Below, piece after piece: positions 42,936 to 51,984 of a stretch of 64,000 nt of DNA. A program made the position numbers and the translations under genes. Positions within the stretch are counted from its first letter, which is position 1. Every line of letters starts with the position of its first letter. Origin of the DNA: Roseateles_E cavernae (GTDB lineage: Bacteria > Pseudomonadota > Gammaproteobacteria > Burkholderiales > Burkholderiaceae_C); contig NZ_JBDPLH010000005.1 of NCBI RefSeq assembly GCF_040187885.1, positions 62,001 to 126,000 on the forward strand, written 5' to 3'. The notes under the pieces were generated by a model. The model had not been told where the DNA came from and ran no database searches. It saw only the letters and a program-made list of their open reading frames with translations.

Positions 42936-45900
42936 TCAGGACGCCAGCGCCGGCGTCGTGATCTCGCCGGGCGTGCTCTTGCGCGCAAACAGCGTATACA
43001 TGGTCGGCACGACGAAGATGGTCAGCAAGGTGCCGAAGCTCATGCCGCCGACGATGACCCAGCCGATCTGCTGACGGCTCTCGGCGCCGGCGCCACTGGC
43101 CAGCGCCAGCGGGATCGCGCCCAGCACCATCGCGCCGGTGGTCATCAGGATGGGGCGCAGGCGCAGTGCCGAGGCCTCGATCACCGCCTCCATCACGTCC
43201 TTGCCCTGCTGGCGCAGCTGGTTGCTGAACTCGACGATCAGGATGCCGTGCTTGGTGATCAGCCCCACCAGCGTGATCAGGCCGATCTGCGAGTAGACAT
43301 TGAGCGTGCCACCCGACCATTGCAACGCCGCCAGCGCACCGACCATGGACAGCGGCACCGCCAGCATGATCACAAAGGGATCGATGAAGCTCTCGAACTG
43401 CGCCGCCAGCACCAGGAAGATGAAGAGCAGGGCCAGCACGAAGACCAGGCCCAGCGCGCCGCTGGACGAGCGGAACTCGCGCGAGACACCGTTGAGCTCG
43501 GTCGCATAGCCCATCGGCAGGATCTCGCGCGCGGTCGCGTCCATGAACTCCAGCGCCTCGCCCAATGCATAGCCCGGCGCCAGATTGGCCGTGATGGCCA
43601 CCGAGCGGCGCTGGTTGAAGTGGTTCAGCTCGCGCGGGCTGACCGCCTCGCGCACCTTGACCAGACTGGCCAGCGGAATCATCGCGTCGCCACGGCCGCG
43701 CACGAACAGCTTCTCGATATGGTCGGGCGTGGTGCGACCCACCGCATCGGTCTGCACGATCACGTCGTACTGCTCGGCGTCGCGCTTGTAGCGGGTCACA
43801 TTGCGGCCGCCCAACATGGTCTCGACGGTGCGCGCCACCTGGTCGACATTGACGCCCAGATCGGCCGCGCGCTCGCGGTCCACCTCCAGAAACACCTCGG
43901 GCTTGTTCAGGCGCAGATCGTTGTCGGGCTGCACGAAGCCGGGATTCTTGGCCAGCGCGGCCATGAACTGCTGGGTCACGCCGGCCAGATTGGCGTAGCT
44001 GTCGCTGGTCAGGACCACATAGTTGATCGAACGCTCGCGAAAGCCCTGACCCAGGCTGGGCGGCGTCACCGCGAACACGCTGACGCCCGGCAGCCCGGCC
44101 AGCTGCGGCTGCAGCCGGCGCGCCAGCTCCTGGGTGCTGACATCGCGGTCCACCCAGTCGACCGTGCGCAGGATGCCGGTGGCCTGGGCCACGGTCGCGC
44201 CGCCGACAAACATGAAGCGACGGTCGAACTCCGGATAGCCGGCCGCGACCCGGTCGATCGCATCCAGATAGCGCGCGGTGAACTCCAGGGTCGAGCCATC
44301 CGGCGCGCTGATCGGCATGAAGATCACGCCCCGGTCCTCCAGCGGCGCCAGCTCGCTCTTGGCATGGCTGAACAGCCACCAGCTATAGGCGCCCGAGGCC
44401 ACCATCACCGCCACCACCAGCCAGCGGGTGCGCAGCGCGAAGCGCAGTGCACCCGCATAGCGATCGCTGATCCAGACCAGCACCCGCTCCATGCCGGTGT
44501 CGAAGCGCGTCGGTTTGCTGTTGTGGCGCAGCAGCTTGCTGCACATCATCGGCGTGAGCGTCAGCGCAACAAAGCCCGACACCACGACGGCGCCGGCCAG
44601 CGTCAGCGCGAACTCGACGAACAGCCGCCCGGTGCGCCCCGGCGTGAAGGCCAGCGGCGCGAACACCGCCACCAGGGTCAGCGTCATCGCGACCACCGCG
44701 AAGCCGATCTCCTTGGCCCCTTTCAACGCCGCCTGGAAGGGCTCCAGCCCTTCCTCGATATGGCGGAAGATGTTCTCCAGCACGACGATGGCATCGTCCA
44801 CCACCAGGCCGATCGCCAGCACCAGGGCCAGCAGGGTCAGCGTGTTGATCGTGAAGCCGGCGGCCGCCATCAGCGCGAACGAGCCGATCAGGCTGATCGG
44901 GATCGTCACCAGCGGGATGATGGAGGCCCGCAAGGTGCGCAGGAACACGAACACCACCAGGGCCACCAGAACCACCGCCTCGGCGATGGTGGTGTAGACC
45001 GACTTGATCGAGCGGTCGATGAAGACCGAGTTGTCATTGGCCGGCCGCACCGTCACGGTATCCGGCAGGTCCTGCTGGATGCGCGGCAGCATGGCCTGCA
45101 CGCCGGCCGACACATCCAGCGGATTGGCCGTGGCCTGGCGGATCACGCCCAGCGACACCGAGGGCACCCCGTTCAGCCGCACCCGCGAGCGCTCGCTGGC
45201 GGCGGCCTCCTCGATGCGCGCCACATCCTTGAGCCGCACCGTGAAGCCGCTGGCCTGCTTCAGCGCCACCTCGGCGAACTGCGCCACCGTGTTCAGGTCG
45301 GTGCGCGCGGTGACATTGAACTCGCGCTGCTGGCTCTCGATGCGGCCGGCCGGCACCTCCAGGTTCTGGCGGCGCAGTGCGTCCTCGACATCCTGCACCG
45401 TCAGCTTGTAGGCGGCCAGCCGGTCCGGGTCCAGCCAGATGCGCATCGAATACTTGCGATCACCGCCGATCTGCACATCGGCCACGCCCGGCACGGTCTG
45501 CAGCCGCGGCTTGACGACGCGGTTGACCAGATCGGTGATCTGCAGCGGGTCCAGGGTCTCGCTGGTGAAGGCCAGCCAGATCGTCGGCGTCGCATCGGCC
45601 TCGACCTTGGCGACGATGGGCTCGTCCACCGCATCGGGCAGGCGGCCGCGCACCCGCGAGACGCGGTCGCGCACATCGGCGGCGGCATCGTCGGGATTCT
45701 TCTCCAGCTTGAAGCGCACCGTGATCTGGCTCTGCTCGGAGCGCGAGATCGAGGTCAGGATGTCGACGCCGTCGATGCCGGCGATCGAGTCCTCCATCGG
45801 CTTGGTGACCTGGGTTTCGATCACCTCCGACGACGCGCCCACCAGCCGGGTGCTGACCGTCACGACCGGCTCGTCGATGCGCGGGTATTCGCGCAGCGAG

Positions 45901-45995
45901 AGCTTGTCGAAGGACACGATGCCCACCAGCAGCAGCAGCAGCGACATCACGGTCGCGAAGACCGGACGGCGTATCGAGGTTTCAGAGATGCGCAT
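42936..45995 (-). CDS. RND (HAE1) multidrug efflux transporter, inner-membrane subunit
   Basis: The 1019-residue proton-driven pump has the AcrB-type layout: TM1 (FATVMSLLLLLVGIVSF), two large periplasmic loops and two six-helix bundles. TM4 carries the proton-relay pair in LAIGLVVDDAIVVLENIFRHIEEG. HAE1 signatures such as PRIDEPVVTVST and NTLTLLALVLAIG are present. It exports hydrophobic or amphiphilic compounds together with the adaptor encoded 13 bp upstream. No outer-membrane channel gene is adjacent, so the pump must borrow one. Confidence 0.96.
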   Translation of the reverse strand: MRISETSIRRPVFATVMSLLLLLVGIVSFDKLSLREYPRIDEPVVTVSTRLVGASSEVIETQVTKPMEDSIAGIDGVDILTSISRSEQSQITVRFKLEKNPDDAAADVRDRVSRVRGRLPDAVDEPIVAKVEADATPTIWLAFTSETLDPLQITDLVNRVVKPRLQTVPGVADVQIGGDRKYSMRIWLDPDRLAAYKLTVQDVEDALRRQNLEVPAGRIESQQREFNVTARTDLNTVAQFAEVALKQASGFTVRLKDVARIEEAAASERSRVRLNGVPSVSLGVIRQATANPLDVSAGVQAMLPRIQQDLPDTVTVRPANDNSVFIDRSIKSVYTTIAEAVVLVALVVFVFLRTLRASIIPLVTIPISLIGSFALMAAAGFTINTLTLLALVLAIGLVVDDAIVVLENIFRHIEEGLEPFQAALKGAKEIGFAVVAMTLTLVAVFAPLAFTPGRTGRLFVEFALTLAGAVVVSGFVALTLTPMMCSKLLRHNSKPTRFDTGMERVLVWISDRYAGALRFALRTRWLVVAVMVASGAYSWWLFSHAKSELAPLEDRGVIFMPISAPDGSTLEFTARYLDAIDRVAAGYPEFDRRFMFVGGATVAQATGILRTVDWVDRDVSTQELARRLQPQLAGLPGVSVFAVTPPSLGQGFRERSINYVVLTSDSYANLAGVTQQFMAALAKNPGFVQPDNDLRLNKPEVFLEVDRERAADLGVNVDQVARTVETMLGGRNVTRYKRDAEQYDVIVQTDAVGRTTPDHIEKLFVRGRGDAMIPLASLVKVREAVSPRELNHFNQRRSVAITANLAPGYALGEALEFMDATAREILPMGYATELNGVSREFRSSSGALGLVFVLALLFIFLVLAAQFESFIDPFVIMLAVPLSMVGALAALQWSGGTLNVYSQIGLITLVGLITKHGILIVEFSNQLRQQGKDVMEAVIEASALRLRPILMTTGAMVLGAIPLALASGAGAESRQQIGWVIVGGMSFGTLLTIFVVPTMYTLFARKSTPGEITTPALAS

Positions 45996-46008
45996 GAGGC
46001 AACCCTCC

Positions 46009-47166
46009 TTAGCGGCTGGCGGCCGAGGCGGCCGGCGCGGGCGCGCGAGCGGCGGCCGGCTTGTCCAGGTCCACCAGTTTGACCGCTTGCGACTCGCCGC
46101 GCATCAGCGGCCCCTGCCCCGCGGTGACAACCCGGTCGCCGGCCTTGACGCCGCCCAGCAGCTCCACCTTGCCCGGCACCCGCATGCCCAGCTGCGCCTC
46201 GACGCGCTGCGTCATCAAGCGCCCATCGGCGCCCTCGACCAGCTTGACGACAAACTGCTTGCCGCCCATCGGAACCAGCGCCTCCTCGGGCACGACCAGG
46301 GCCTGCTCGCGCAGCGCGAACACCACCCGCACGCGGGCGAACAGCCCCGAGCGCAGCATGCTGGTGTCGCCCAGCAGGCGCGCGCGCACCAGCATCGACC
46401 GCCCCGCCGTGTCCAGCTGGCTGTCCAGCGCCTCGATGCGGGCCTTGAACTCGCGGCCCGGCAAGGCATCCAGGCCCAGCGACACATCCTGGCCCAGGCG
46501 CAGCTGGGGCACGAAACGTTCGGGCAGGCGGAAATCCACCCACATCGACGAGGCATCCTCGACGCTGACCAGATCGGCGCCGTCCTTCACATAGTCACCC
46601 AGATTGATCAGCCGGATGCCCATCACGCCGTCAAAGGGCGCGCGCACCTGCAACCGCGCCAGCTGGGCCCGGGCCAGCGATACCTGGGCCTCGGCCACCT
46701 TCAGGGTCGCCTCCGCCTGGTCGACCACGCTGGGCGAGACGAAACTCTGGGCCAGCAGCTCACGGTTGCGCTGCAGCTGGGTGCGGGCAATGCCGGCCTG
46801 GGCCTCGGCCTGCTGCAGCTGCGCCGCCTGCAAGGCCTCGTCCAGCTGCACCAGCAGCTGACCCTGGCGCACGCGCTGGCCGTCGGTGAAACCGAGCTTG
46901 GTGATGCGGCCGCTGACCTCGGGCCGCAGCATCACCGACTGGCGCGCCCGCAGCGCACCGACCGCCTGCGCGTCGTCGGCCAGGCTCTGCACCTGGACCC
47001 GGCCGGCCTCGACACTGAGCGGGCCGCGCCCGCCCGGCTGCGCGGGCGGGCCGGACTTGGCCGCCGCCTGGGCCTTGCCCGGCTGGTGCTGCCACCAATA
47101 GGCCAGCGCACTGAGCCCGACCAACGCAACAACCGCAACGACGCTATGTAGTTTCTTGAAGCTCAT
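46009..47166 (-). CDS. RND efflux periplasmic adaptor (membrane fusion protein)
   Basis: The 385-residue adaptor has an N-terminal membrane anchor (VVAVVALVGLSALAYWW) without a lipobox. A barrel-sandwich lipoyl half-motif (SGRITKLGFTDGQRVRQGQLLVQLD), a helical hairpin (residues about 110-180, Gln/Ala-rich), the second lipoyl half (VRAPFDGVMGIRLINLGDYVKDG) and beta-barrel domains follow. It bridges the RND pump and an outer-membrane channel. The ATG at 47166 has GGAG at 9 nt. It ends 13 bp before the transporter gene, forming a two-gene operon. Confidence 0.95.
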   Translation of the reverse strand: MSFKKLHSVVAVVALVGLSALAYWWQHQPGKAQAAAKSGPPAQPGGRGPLSVEAGRVQVQSLADDAQAVGALRARQSVMLRPEVSGRITKLGFTDGQRVRQGQLLVQLDEALQAAQLQQAEAQAGIARTQLQRNRELLAQSFVSPSVVDQAEATLKVAEAQVSLARAQLARLQVRAPFDGVMGIRLINLGDYVKDGADLVSVEDASSMWVDFRLPERFVPQLRLGQDVSLGLDALPGREFKARIEALDSQLDTAGRSMLVRARLLGDTSMLRSGLFARVRVVFALREQALVVPEEALVPMGGKQFVVKLVEGADGRLMTQRVEAQLGMRVPGKVELLGGVKAGDRVVTAGQGPLMRGESQAVKLVDLDKPAAARAPAPAASAASR

Positions 47167-47304
47167 GCATTTTTCTCCGACCGCGCACTGTAGCGGCGAA
47201 CACATGTTGTTGCAGTCGGCGCTGCGGCATTACGGCACTGAAACACGGCGGCAGAGGCGTCAACCGCACCCGCCGGGCGCACAGCGCACGCCGCCGGCAG
47301 GCAT

Positions 47305-47772
47305 TCAGATGCTGGCAGCGCCCCGGTTGGCCAGCGCATCGGCGCGCTCGTTGCCCGGGTCGCCGGCATGACCCTTGACCCAGCGCCACTCCACCTCATG
47401 CAGCTTGCGCAGCGCGTCCAGGCGCTGCCAGAGCTCGACGTTCTTGACCGGCTTGCCGTCGGCGGTCTTCCAGCCGCGACGCTGCCAGCCGCTGATCCAC
47501 TCGGTCATGCCCTTGCGCACGTACTCGCTGTCGGTGTAGATCGTGATCTTGCAGCTGCGCTTGAGCGAGGCCAGCGCCTCGATCACCGCGGTCAGTTCCA
47601 TGCGGTTGTTGGTGGTGTTGGCTTCGCCGCCGAACATCTCCTTGTCGTGGCCGCCCGAGCTCAGCCAGGCGCCCCAGCCGCCGCGCCCGGGATTACCCTT
47701 GCAAGCCCCGTCGGTGTAAATCGTCACCACCGGCTTCTGGATGGTGGCGGCGGGCTTGTTCTCTGTCGTCAT
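47305..47772 (-). CDS. rnhA: Ribonuclease HI
   Basis: RNase HI removes RNA from RNA:DNA hybrids. The 155-residue enzyme has the full catalytic set: first Asp in VTIYTDGACKGNPGRGGWG, Glu in NNRMELTAVIEAL, Asp in IYTDSEYVRKGM, and final Asp in GNERADALA, with the His in KGHAGDPGN. It overlaps the stop of the upstream methyltransferase gene (ATGA). The neighbourhood (methyltransferase, rnhA, gloB, mltD) matches the yafS-rnhA-gloB-mltD region of enterobacteria. Confidence 0.97.
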   Translation of the reverse strand: MTTENKPAATIQKPVVTIYTDGACKGNPGRGGWGAWLSSGGHDKEMFGGEANTTNNRMELTAVIEALASLKRSCKITIYTDSEYVRKGMTEWISGWQRRGWKTADGKPVKNVELWQRLDALRKLHEVEWRWVKGHAGDPGNERADALANRGAASI

Positions 47773-48653
47773 TCGTTCGTTTCTCGGTGCTTGTGATGTT
47801 GATGCAAGGCCACGGCCGCGCGCGCCTTGGCGGGCCGGGCCGGCTGGCGGGCCAGGCCGATCAGGCGCATGCCGTGCACGCGCTTGACCGCAGTGAGGAA
47901 ATAAACCGCGCCCAGCACCGGCCACCAGCGCGAGCCCACGCCCTCCAGCCAGTCCCAGCGCTTGAGCCATTTGTCGCTGCGCAGCGGCGGGCAATAGCCG
48001 CCGAACTGTGCGCCCTCGACCTCGAAGCTCAAGAGGCGCAGCCAGTCGCGCAGCCGCCAGTAGCCGATGAAGTCGCCAGCGCGCGGCAGATAAAGCCGCT
48101 CGCCGCTGCCGGGCAGGCGGTTCACCAGCCGGCCCAGATTCTGCCGCAGCCCCCAGGCGCTGGCCGGATTGATGCCCGAGATCACGAGCCGCCCCTCGGG
48201 CCGCAGCACCCGCTCGACCTCGCGCAGCGTGCGGTGCGGATCCGGCGCCAGCTCCAGCGTGTGGGGCAGCAGCACCAGGTCCAGGCTGTTGGCCTCGAAG
48301 GGCAGCGCATCGAACTCGCCGAACAGCGCCACGCCCCGGTCGGCGAGCTGGGTGTCGAGGCCGAACTGGCTGAAACCGGCCTGCGCCTCCTCATCGGCCG
48401 GCACGCTGGCATGCCAGTCCGCCGCGTTCTGCGCCAGATTGTCCAGCGCCAGCCAGCGGTGCGGCATGCGGTTGGCACGCAGCCCCTGCAGCTCGGGCAG
48501 GCCGAGCTGCAGGGCATGGAAGCCGAACAGGTCGACCACGGCCGCATCGAGCTGGGCCTGCTCCCAGGCCAGCAGATAGCGGCCGGGCGGTGTCTGCAGC
48601 CAGGCGGCCAACTCTACAATCGAGGCTTCACGCGTCACAAGAACTCGCTGCAT
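47769..48653 (-). CDS. SAM-dependent methyltransferase (YafS-like)
   Basis: The 294-residue class I methyltransferase has an N-terminal helical region, then a degenerate SAM pocket with LPFEANSLDLVLLPHTLELAPDPHRTLREVERVL and LVISGINPASAWGLR. It matches YafS of enterobacteria in both layout and neighbours. The substrate is unknown. Its ATG shares the same CATG tetranucleotide (48651-48654) as the divergent gloB start. A GTG at 48638 is an alternative start. It overlaps rnhA by 4 nt. Confidence 0.85.
   Translation of the reverse strand: MQRVLVTREASIVELAAWLQTPPGRYLLAWEQAQLDAAVVDLFGFHALQLGLPELQGLRANRMPHRWLALDNLAQNAADWHASVPADEEAQAGFSQFGLDTQLADRGVALFGEFDALPFEANSLDLVLLPHTLELAPDPHRTLREVERVLRPEGRLVISGINPASAWGLRQNLGRLVNRLPGSGERLYLPRAGDFIGYWRLRDWLRLLSFEVEGAQFGGYCPPLRSDKWLKRWDWLEGVGSRWWPVLGAVYFLTAVKRVHGMRLIGLARQPARPAKARAAVALHQHHKHRETNE
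48615..48620 (+). promoter_or_regulatory. Putative -10 hexamer for gloB
   Basis: TACAAT lies about 31 nt upstream of the gloB ATG, inside the 5' end of the divergent methyltransferase gene. The predicted 5' UTR has no clear Shine-Dalgarno. Confidence 0.35.
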
Positions 48654-49434
48654 GGATTTGGTCGCACTGCCCGCCTTTACCGATAACTACATCTGGATGC
48701 TGCACGACGGTGCTCAAGCCCTGGTGGTGGATCCTGGCGAGGCGGAACCCGTGCTGCGCGCGCTGGACCACTACTCGCTGCGCCTGGCCGGCATTCTAGT
48801 GACCCACCATCACGGCGACCATGTCGGCGGCCTGGCCGGCCTGCGCCCTCACCTGCAAGGACCCGTCTTCGGCCCGGCGCGCGAGGCCATTCCCGGGCCT
48901 GTGCAGGCCTGCAGCGGCGGCCAGTGCTTCGAGCTGCTGGGCCAGCAAATCCGCGTGATCGATGTACCCGGCCACACGGCCGGCCATATCGCCTATCTGA
49001 TCGAGGCGCCCGGCGATGCCAGCGCGCCCCTGCTGTTCTGCGGCGACACGCTGTTCTCCGGCGGCTGCGGCCGCCTGTTCGAGGGCACACCGGCGCAGCT
49101 GCATGCCTCGCTGCAGGCGCTGGCCGCGCTGCCCGGCCACACCCGGGTCTGCTGCGCGCATGAGTACACCTTGTCGAATCTGCGTTTTGCGCGGACCATA
49201 GAGCCCGCGAATCCGGCGCTGCTCGCCTACCAGGCCTGGTGCGAGACCCGCCGCCACGACAATCTGCCGACCCTGCCCTCGACCATAGGCCAGGAACAAG
49301 CCATCAACCCTTTTCTGCGCTGCGACCAGCCCGCCGTGCGGGCCGCCGCCCTGGCCTACCAGCCGCAGCCCCTGGACACCGACTCCGTCGCGGTGTTCGC
49401 CACCCTGCGGCAATGGAAAAACGACTTCCGATGA
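48652..49434 (+). CDS. gloB: Hydroxyacylglutathione hydrolase (glyoxalase II)
   Basis: GloB hydrolyses S-lactoylglutathione to D-lactate and glutathione, finishing methylglyoxal detoxification. The 260-residue metallo-beta-lactamase-fold enzyme has the metal motif LVTHHHGDHVGG, GHTAGHIAY, CGDTLFSGGCGRLFEG, and the glutathione-binding C-terminal domain with HEYTLSNLRFA. It starts at 48652 in the same CATG as the divergent methyltransferase. Its stop overlaps the mltD ATG. Confidence 0.97.
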   Translation: MDLVALPAFTDNYIWMLHDGAQALVVDPGEAEPVLRALDHYSLRLAGILVTHHHGDHVGGLAGLRPHLQGPVFGPAREAIPGPVQACSGGQCFELLGQQIRVIDVPGHTAGHIAYLIEAPGDASAPLLFCGDTLFSGGCGRLFEGTPAQLHASLQALAALPGHTRVCCAHEYTLSNLRFARTIEPANPALLAYQAWCETRRHDNLPTLPSTIGQEQAINPFLRCDQPAVRAAALAYQPQPLDTDSVAVFATLRQWKNDFR

Positions 49435-50975
49435 TGATCAACACCCCCCTGCCCACACTCTCCATGCTGGCGCTGGCCTTGCTGCTGGGCGCCTGCGCCA
49501 GCACCCCGCTGCCGCCGATGGAGTCTCCCGCCCCGGCACCGCAACTCAGCGCCGCGCCGCCTGCCGCGCCGGTGGCCGAGTTGCCGGCGCCCGGCACCCT
49601 CGCCGCCCTGCCCCAGGTCGAGGACGCGCTGCAGCCCGGCGTTACGGTCGACCTCAACGACGCCAAGGCCAAGGCCGATCTGTGGGTGCGGGTGCGCGGC
49701 GGCTTTGCAATGCCCACGCTGGAGAACGATCTGGTGCGCCGTGCCGAGGCCTGGTACAGCCAGCGCCCCGACTATGTGGCACGCATGACCACGCGCGGCG
49801 GCCGCTACCTCTATCACATCGTCGTCGAGGTCGAGAAGCGCGGCATGCCGATGGAGCTGGCCCTGCTGCCCTTCATCGAGAGCGCCTTCAATCCGCAAGC
49901 CATGTCCAGCGCCAAGGCCTCGGGCATGTGGCAGTTCATGCCGGCCACCGGTCGCGATTTCGAGCTGCGCCAGAACATCTTCCGCGACGACCGCCGCGAT
50001 GTGCTGGCTTCGACCCGCGCCGCGCTCGACTACCTGGGCCGTCTGCACACCATGTTCGGCGACTGGCATCTGGCACTGGCGGCCTACAACTGGGGCCAGG
50101 GCAATGTGCAGCGCGCCATCAAGCGCAACGAGCGCGCCGGCCTGCCGACCGACTACGAGAGCCTGCGCATGCCCGACGAGACGCGCTACTACGTGCCCAA
50201 GCTGCAGGCGGTCAAGAACATCGTGCTGCGCCCCGACGCGTTTGCGCTGTCCCTGCCCGAGATCGCCAACCACCCCTACTTCCTCAGCGTCAATATCGAC
50301 CGCGACATCGATGTCGATGTCGCCGCGCGCTTTGCCGGCATGACGGTCGATGAGTTCAAGCAGTTCAACCCGCAGGTCAACAAGCCGGTGATGCTGGCTG
50401 CGGCCACCGAGCAGGTGCTGCTGCCCTACGACAACGCCGATGCCTTCGCCCGCAATCTGGCCGCCCACCGTGGCGCGATGGCAAGCTGGACCGCCTGGGT
50501 GGTGCCGCGCACGATGAAGCCGGCCGATGCCGCCCAGCAGGTCGGCATGAGCGAGGCCGCGCTGCGCGAGATCAACAAGATCCCGCCGCGCATGCTGGTG
50601 CGCCAGGGCTCGACCCTGCTGGTGCAGCGCAGCGCCAAGCGCGACCAGGATGTCTCCGAACATCTGGCCGACAACGCCAGCATCAGCCTCGCGCCCGATG
50701 TGCCGGCGCTGCGCCGTGTCAGCTTCAAGGCACGCAAGGGTGAGACCGTCGCCAGCGTCGCGCAGCGCTACAAGGTCAGTGCCAGCCAGGTCGCGCAGTG
50801 GAACAAGGTCTCGGCCAAGACCGCCTTCAAGCCCGGCCAGACCCTGGTGGTCTACACGCCCAATAGCCAGCGCGTGGCCGCAGCGGCGCGCACGGCCAAG
50901 GCCGTCAAGGCGGGCCGCCCGGCCGCGAAGAGCACCCGGGTGGCCTCGGCGGCGCGCAAGGCAGCTAAACGCTGA
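49431..50975 (+). CDS. mltD: Membrane-bound lytic murein transglycosylase D
   Basis: The 514-residue lipoprotein has a signal peptide with lipobox LGAC. The SLT domain carries the catalytic glutamate in LPFIESAFNPQAMSSAKASG (at its end) and continues MWQFMPATGRDF and AAYNWGQGNVQRAIKR. C-terminal LysM-like repeats bind peptidoglycan (RRVSFKARKGETVASVAQRY). The final 45 residues are a basic Ala/Lys/Arg tail. It cleaves glycan strands to 1,6-anhydromuropeptides. The first of two adjacent ATGs overlaps the gloB stop. Confidence 0.95.
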   Translation: MMINTPLPTLSMLALALLLGACASTPLPPMESPAPAPQLSAAPPAAPVAELPAPGTLAALPQVEDALQPGVTVDLNDAKAKADLWVRVRGGFAMPTLENDLVRRAEAWYSQRPDYVARMTTRGGRYLYHIVVEVEKRGMPMELALLPFIESAFNPQAMSSAKASGMWQFMPATGRDFELRQNIFRDDRRDVLASTRAALDYLGRLHTMFGDWHLALAAYNWGQGNVQRAIKRNERAGLPTDYESLRMPDETRYYVPKLQAVKNIVLRPDAFALSLPEIANHPYFLSVNIDRDIDVDVAARFAGMTVDEFKQFNPQVNKPVMLAAATEQVLLPYDNADAFARNLAAHRGAMASWTAWVVPRTMKPADAAQQVGMSEAALREINKIPPRMLVRQGSTLLVQRSAKRDQDVSEHLADNASISLAPDVPALRRVSFKARKGETVASVAQRYKVSASQVAQWNKVSAKTAFKPGQTLVVYTPNSQRVAAAARTAKAVKAGRPAAKSTRVASAARKAAKR

Positions 50976-50993
50976 TCACAGGGCTGATCACAG
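50971..50993. repeat. Tandem 11-bp repeat at the mltD stop
   Basis: GCTGATCACAG occurs at 50971-50981 and again at 50983-50993 with period 12. The mltD stop lies in the first copy. The copies contain the palindrome TGATCA and sit between convergent mltD and a MAPEG gene. Confidence 0.6.
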
Positions 50994-51003
50994 CGCCGAT
51001 CGA

Positions 51004-51393
51004 TCAGGCGAAGAACAAGGCCACCGCGCTGCCCAGCGCGGCAAACCATGCCAGCGAGCGCAGATTCGGCTGGTCGGCCAGGTACAGGCCGATATAGGCC
51101 AGGCGGAAGGTGATGAAGGACAGGGCCAGCATGTCGATGCGCTCCTGCACCGCCCCCATCTGCTGTGCCGCCAGCACCCCCGCGATGAACAGCGGCAAGG
51201 CCTCGAAGCTGTTGGCCTGGGCCGCGTTGGCACGGGCCTGCCAGCCCGACAGGCCGGCCAGCCAGGCGCGCGGGTTGTGGTTGTCGAAGCCGCCGTCGCG
51301 GCGCGGCTTGCCGAAGCCCTTGGACTTGGCCATGCCGGCGCAGAGGATGGGCAGCACGCAGGCCGCGATGATGCAGTAGTTGGCAACAGTCAT
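51004..51393 (-). CDS. MAPEG-family membrane protein
   Basis: The 129-residue protein has four transmembrane helices and the MAPEG signatures: NPRAWLAGLSGWQARANAAQANSFEALPLF around TM1-2 and FITFRLAYIGLYLADQPNLRSLAW in TM3. Eukaryotic members are glutathione-dependent enzymes. Bacterial members are mostly uncharacterised, and the ARANAAQANSFE stretch includes the conserved glutathione-contact region. It starts 4 bp after recR, last in the dnaX-ybaB-recR operon. Confidence 0.9.
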   Translation of the reverse strand: MTVANYCIIAACVLPILCAGMAKSKGFGKPRRDGGFDNHNPRAWLAGLSGWQARANAAQANSFEALPLFIAGVLAAQQMGAVQERIDMLALSFITFRLAYIGLYLADQPNLRSLAWFAALGSAVALFFA

Positions 51394-51397
51394 TCGC

Positions 51398-51982
51398 TCA
51401 GCGCCTATCGGTCAAAGCATGGGCAATGGTGCCCAGATCCACATACTCGAGTTCGCTGCCCACCGGCACGCCGCGCGCCAGCCGCGTGGCGCGGATGCCG
51501 CGCGAGCGCAGCGCCTCGGCCAGCACATGGGCGGTGGCCTCGCCCTCGGCGGTGAAGCTGGTGGCCAGGATCACCTCCTCGACCGCCGCCTCGGCCGCGC
51601 GCAGCAGCAGCTGCTCGGCACCGATGGCCTGGGTGGACAGGCCGTCCAGCGGGCTCAGCCGGCCCTGCAGCACGAAGTAATAGCCGCGGTAGGAGCCGGT
51701 GCGCTCCAGCGCGGCCTGGTCGGCCGGACTCTCGACCACGCAGAGCAGGCGCGCGTCGCGCTGGGCATCGGCGCAGATCGCGCAGACCGGCGCCTCGCTG
51801 AAGGTGTGGCAGCGCTGGCAATTGCCCACCTGCGCCATCGCCGCGGTGAGCGAGGCCGCCATGCGGCGGGCGCCCTCGCGGTCGTGCTGCAGCAGGTGGT
51901 AGGCCATGCGCTGGGCCGACTTCTGGCCCACGCCCGGCAGGCGCTTGAGCGCCTCGATCAAATCGTCTAGAGCTGTGTTCAA
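51398..51982 (-). CDS. recR: Recombination protein RecR
   Basis: RecR works with RecF and RecO to load RecA at single-strand gaps. The 194-residue protein has an N-terminal helix-hairpin-helix (LIEALKRLPGVGQKSAQRMAYHLL), the zinc finger CQRCHTFSEAPVCAIC, and a Toprim domain (LLCVVESPADQAALERTG). It starts 2 bp after ybaB, the conserved order after dnaX. Confidence 0.97.
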   Translation of the reverse strand: MNTALDDLIEALKRLPGVGQKSAQRMAYHLLQHDREGARRMAASLTAAMAQVGNCQRCHTFSEAPVCAICADAQRDARLLCVVESPADQAALERTGSYRGYYFVLQGRLSPLDGLSTQAIGAEQLLLRAAEAAVEEVILATSFTAEGEATAHVLAEALRSRGIRATRLARGVPVGSELEYVDLGTIAHALTDRR

Positions 51983-51984
51983 GC

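Noticed and set aside
43248..46082. Long plus-strand frame antisense to the RND transporter
   Set aside because: His/Arg/Gln-rich and without any recognisable domain. It is a codon-bias artefact of the real pump gene.
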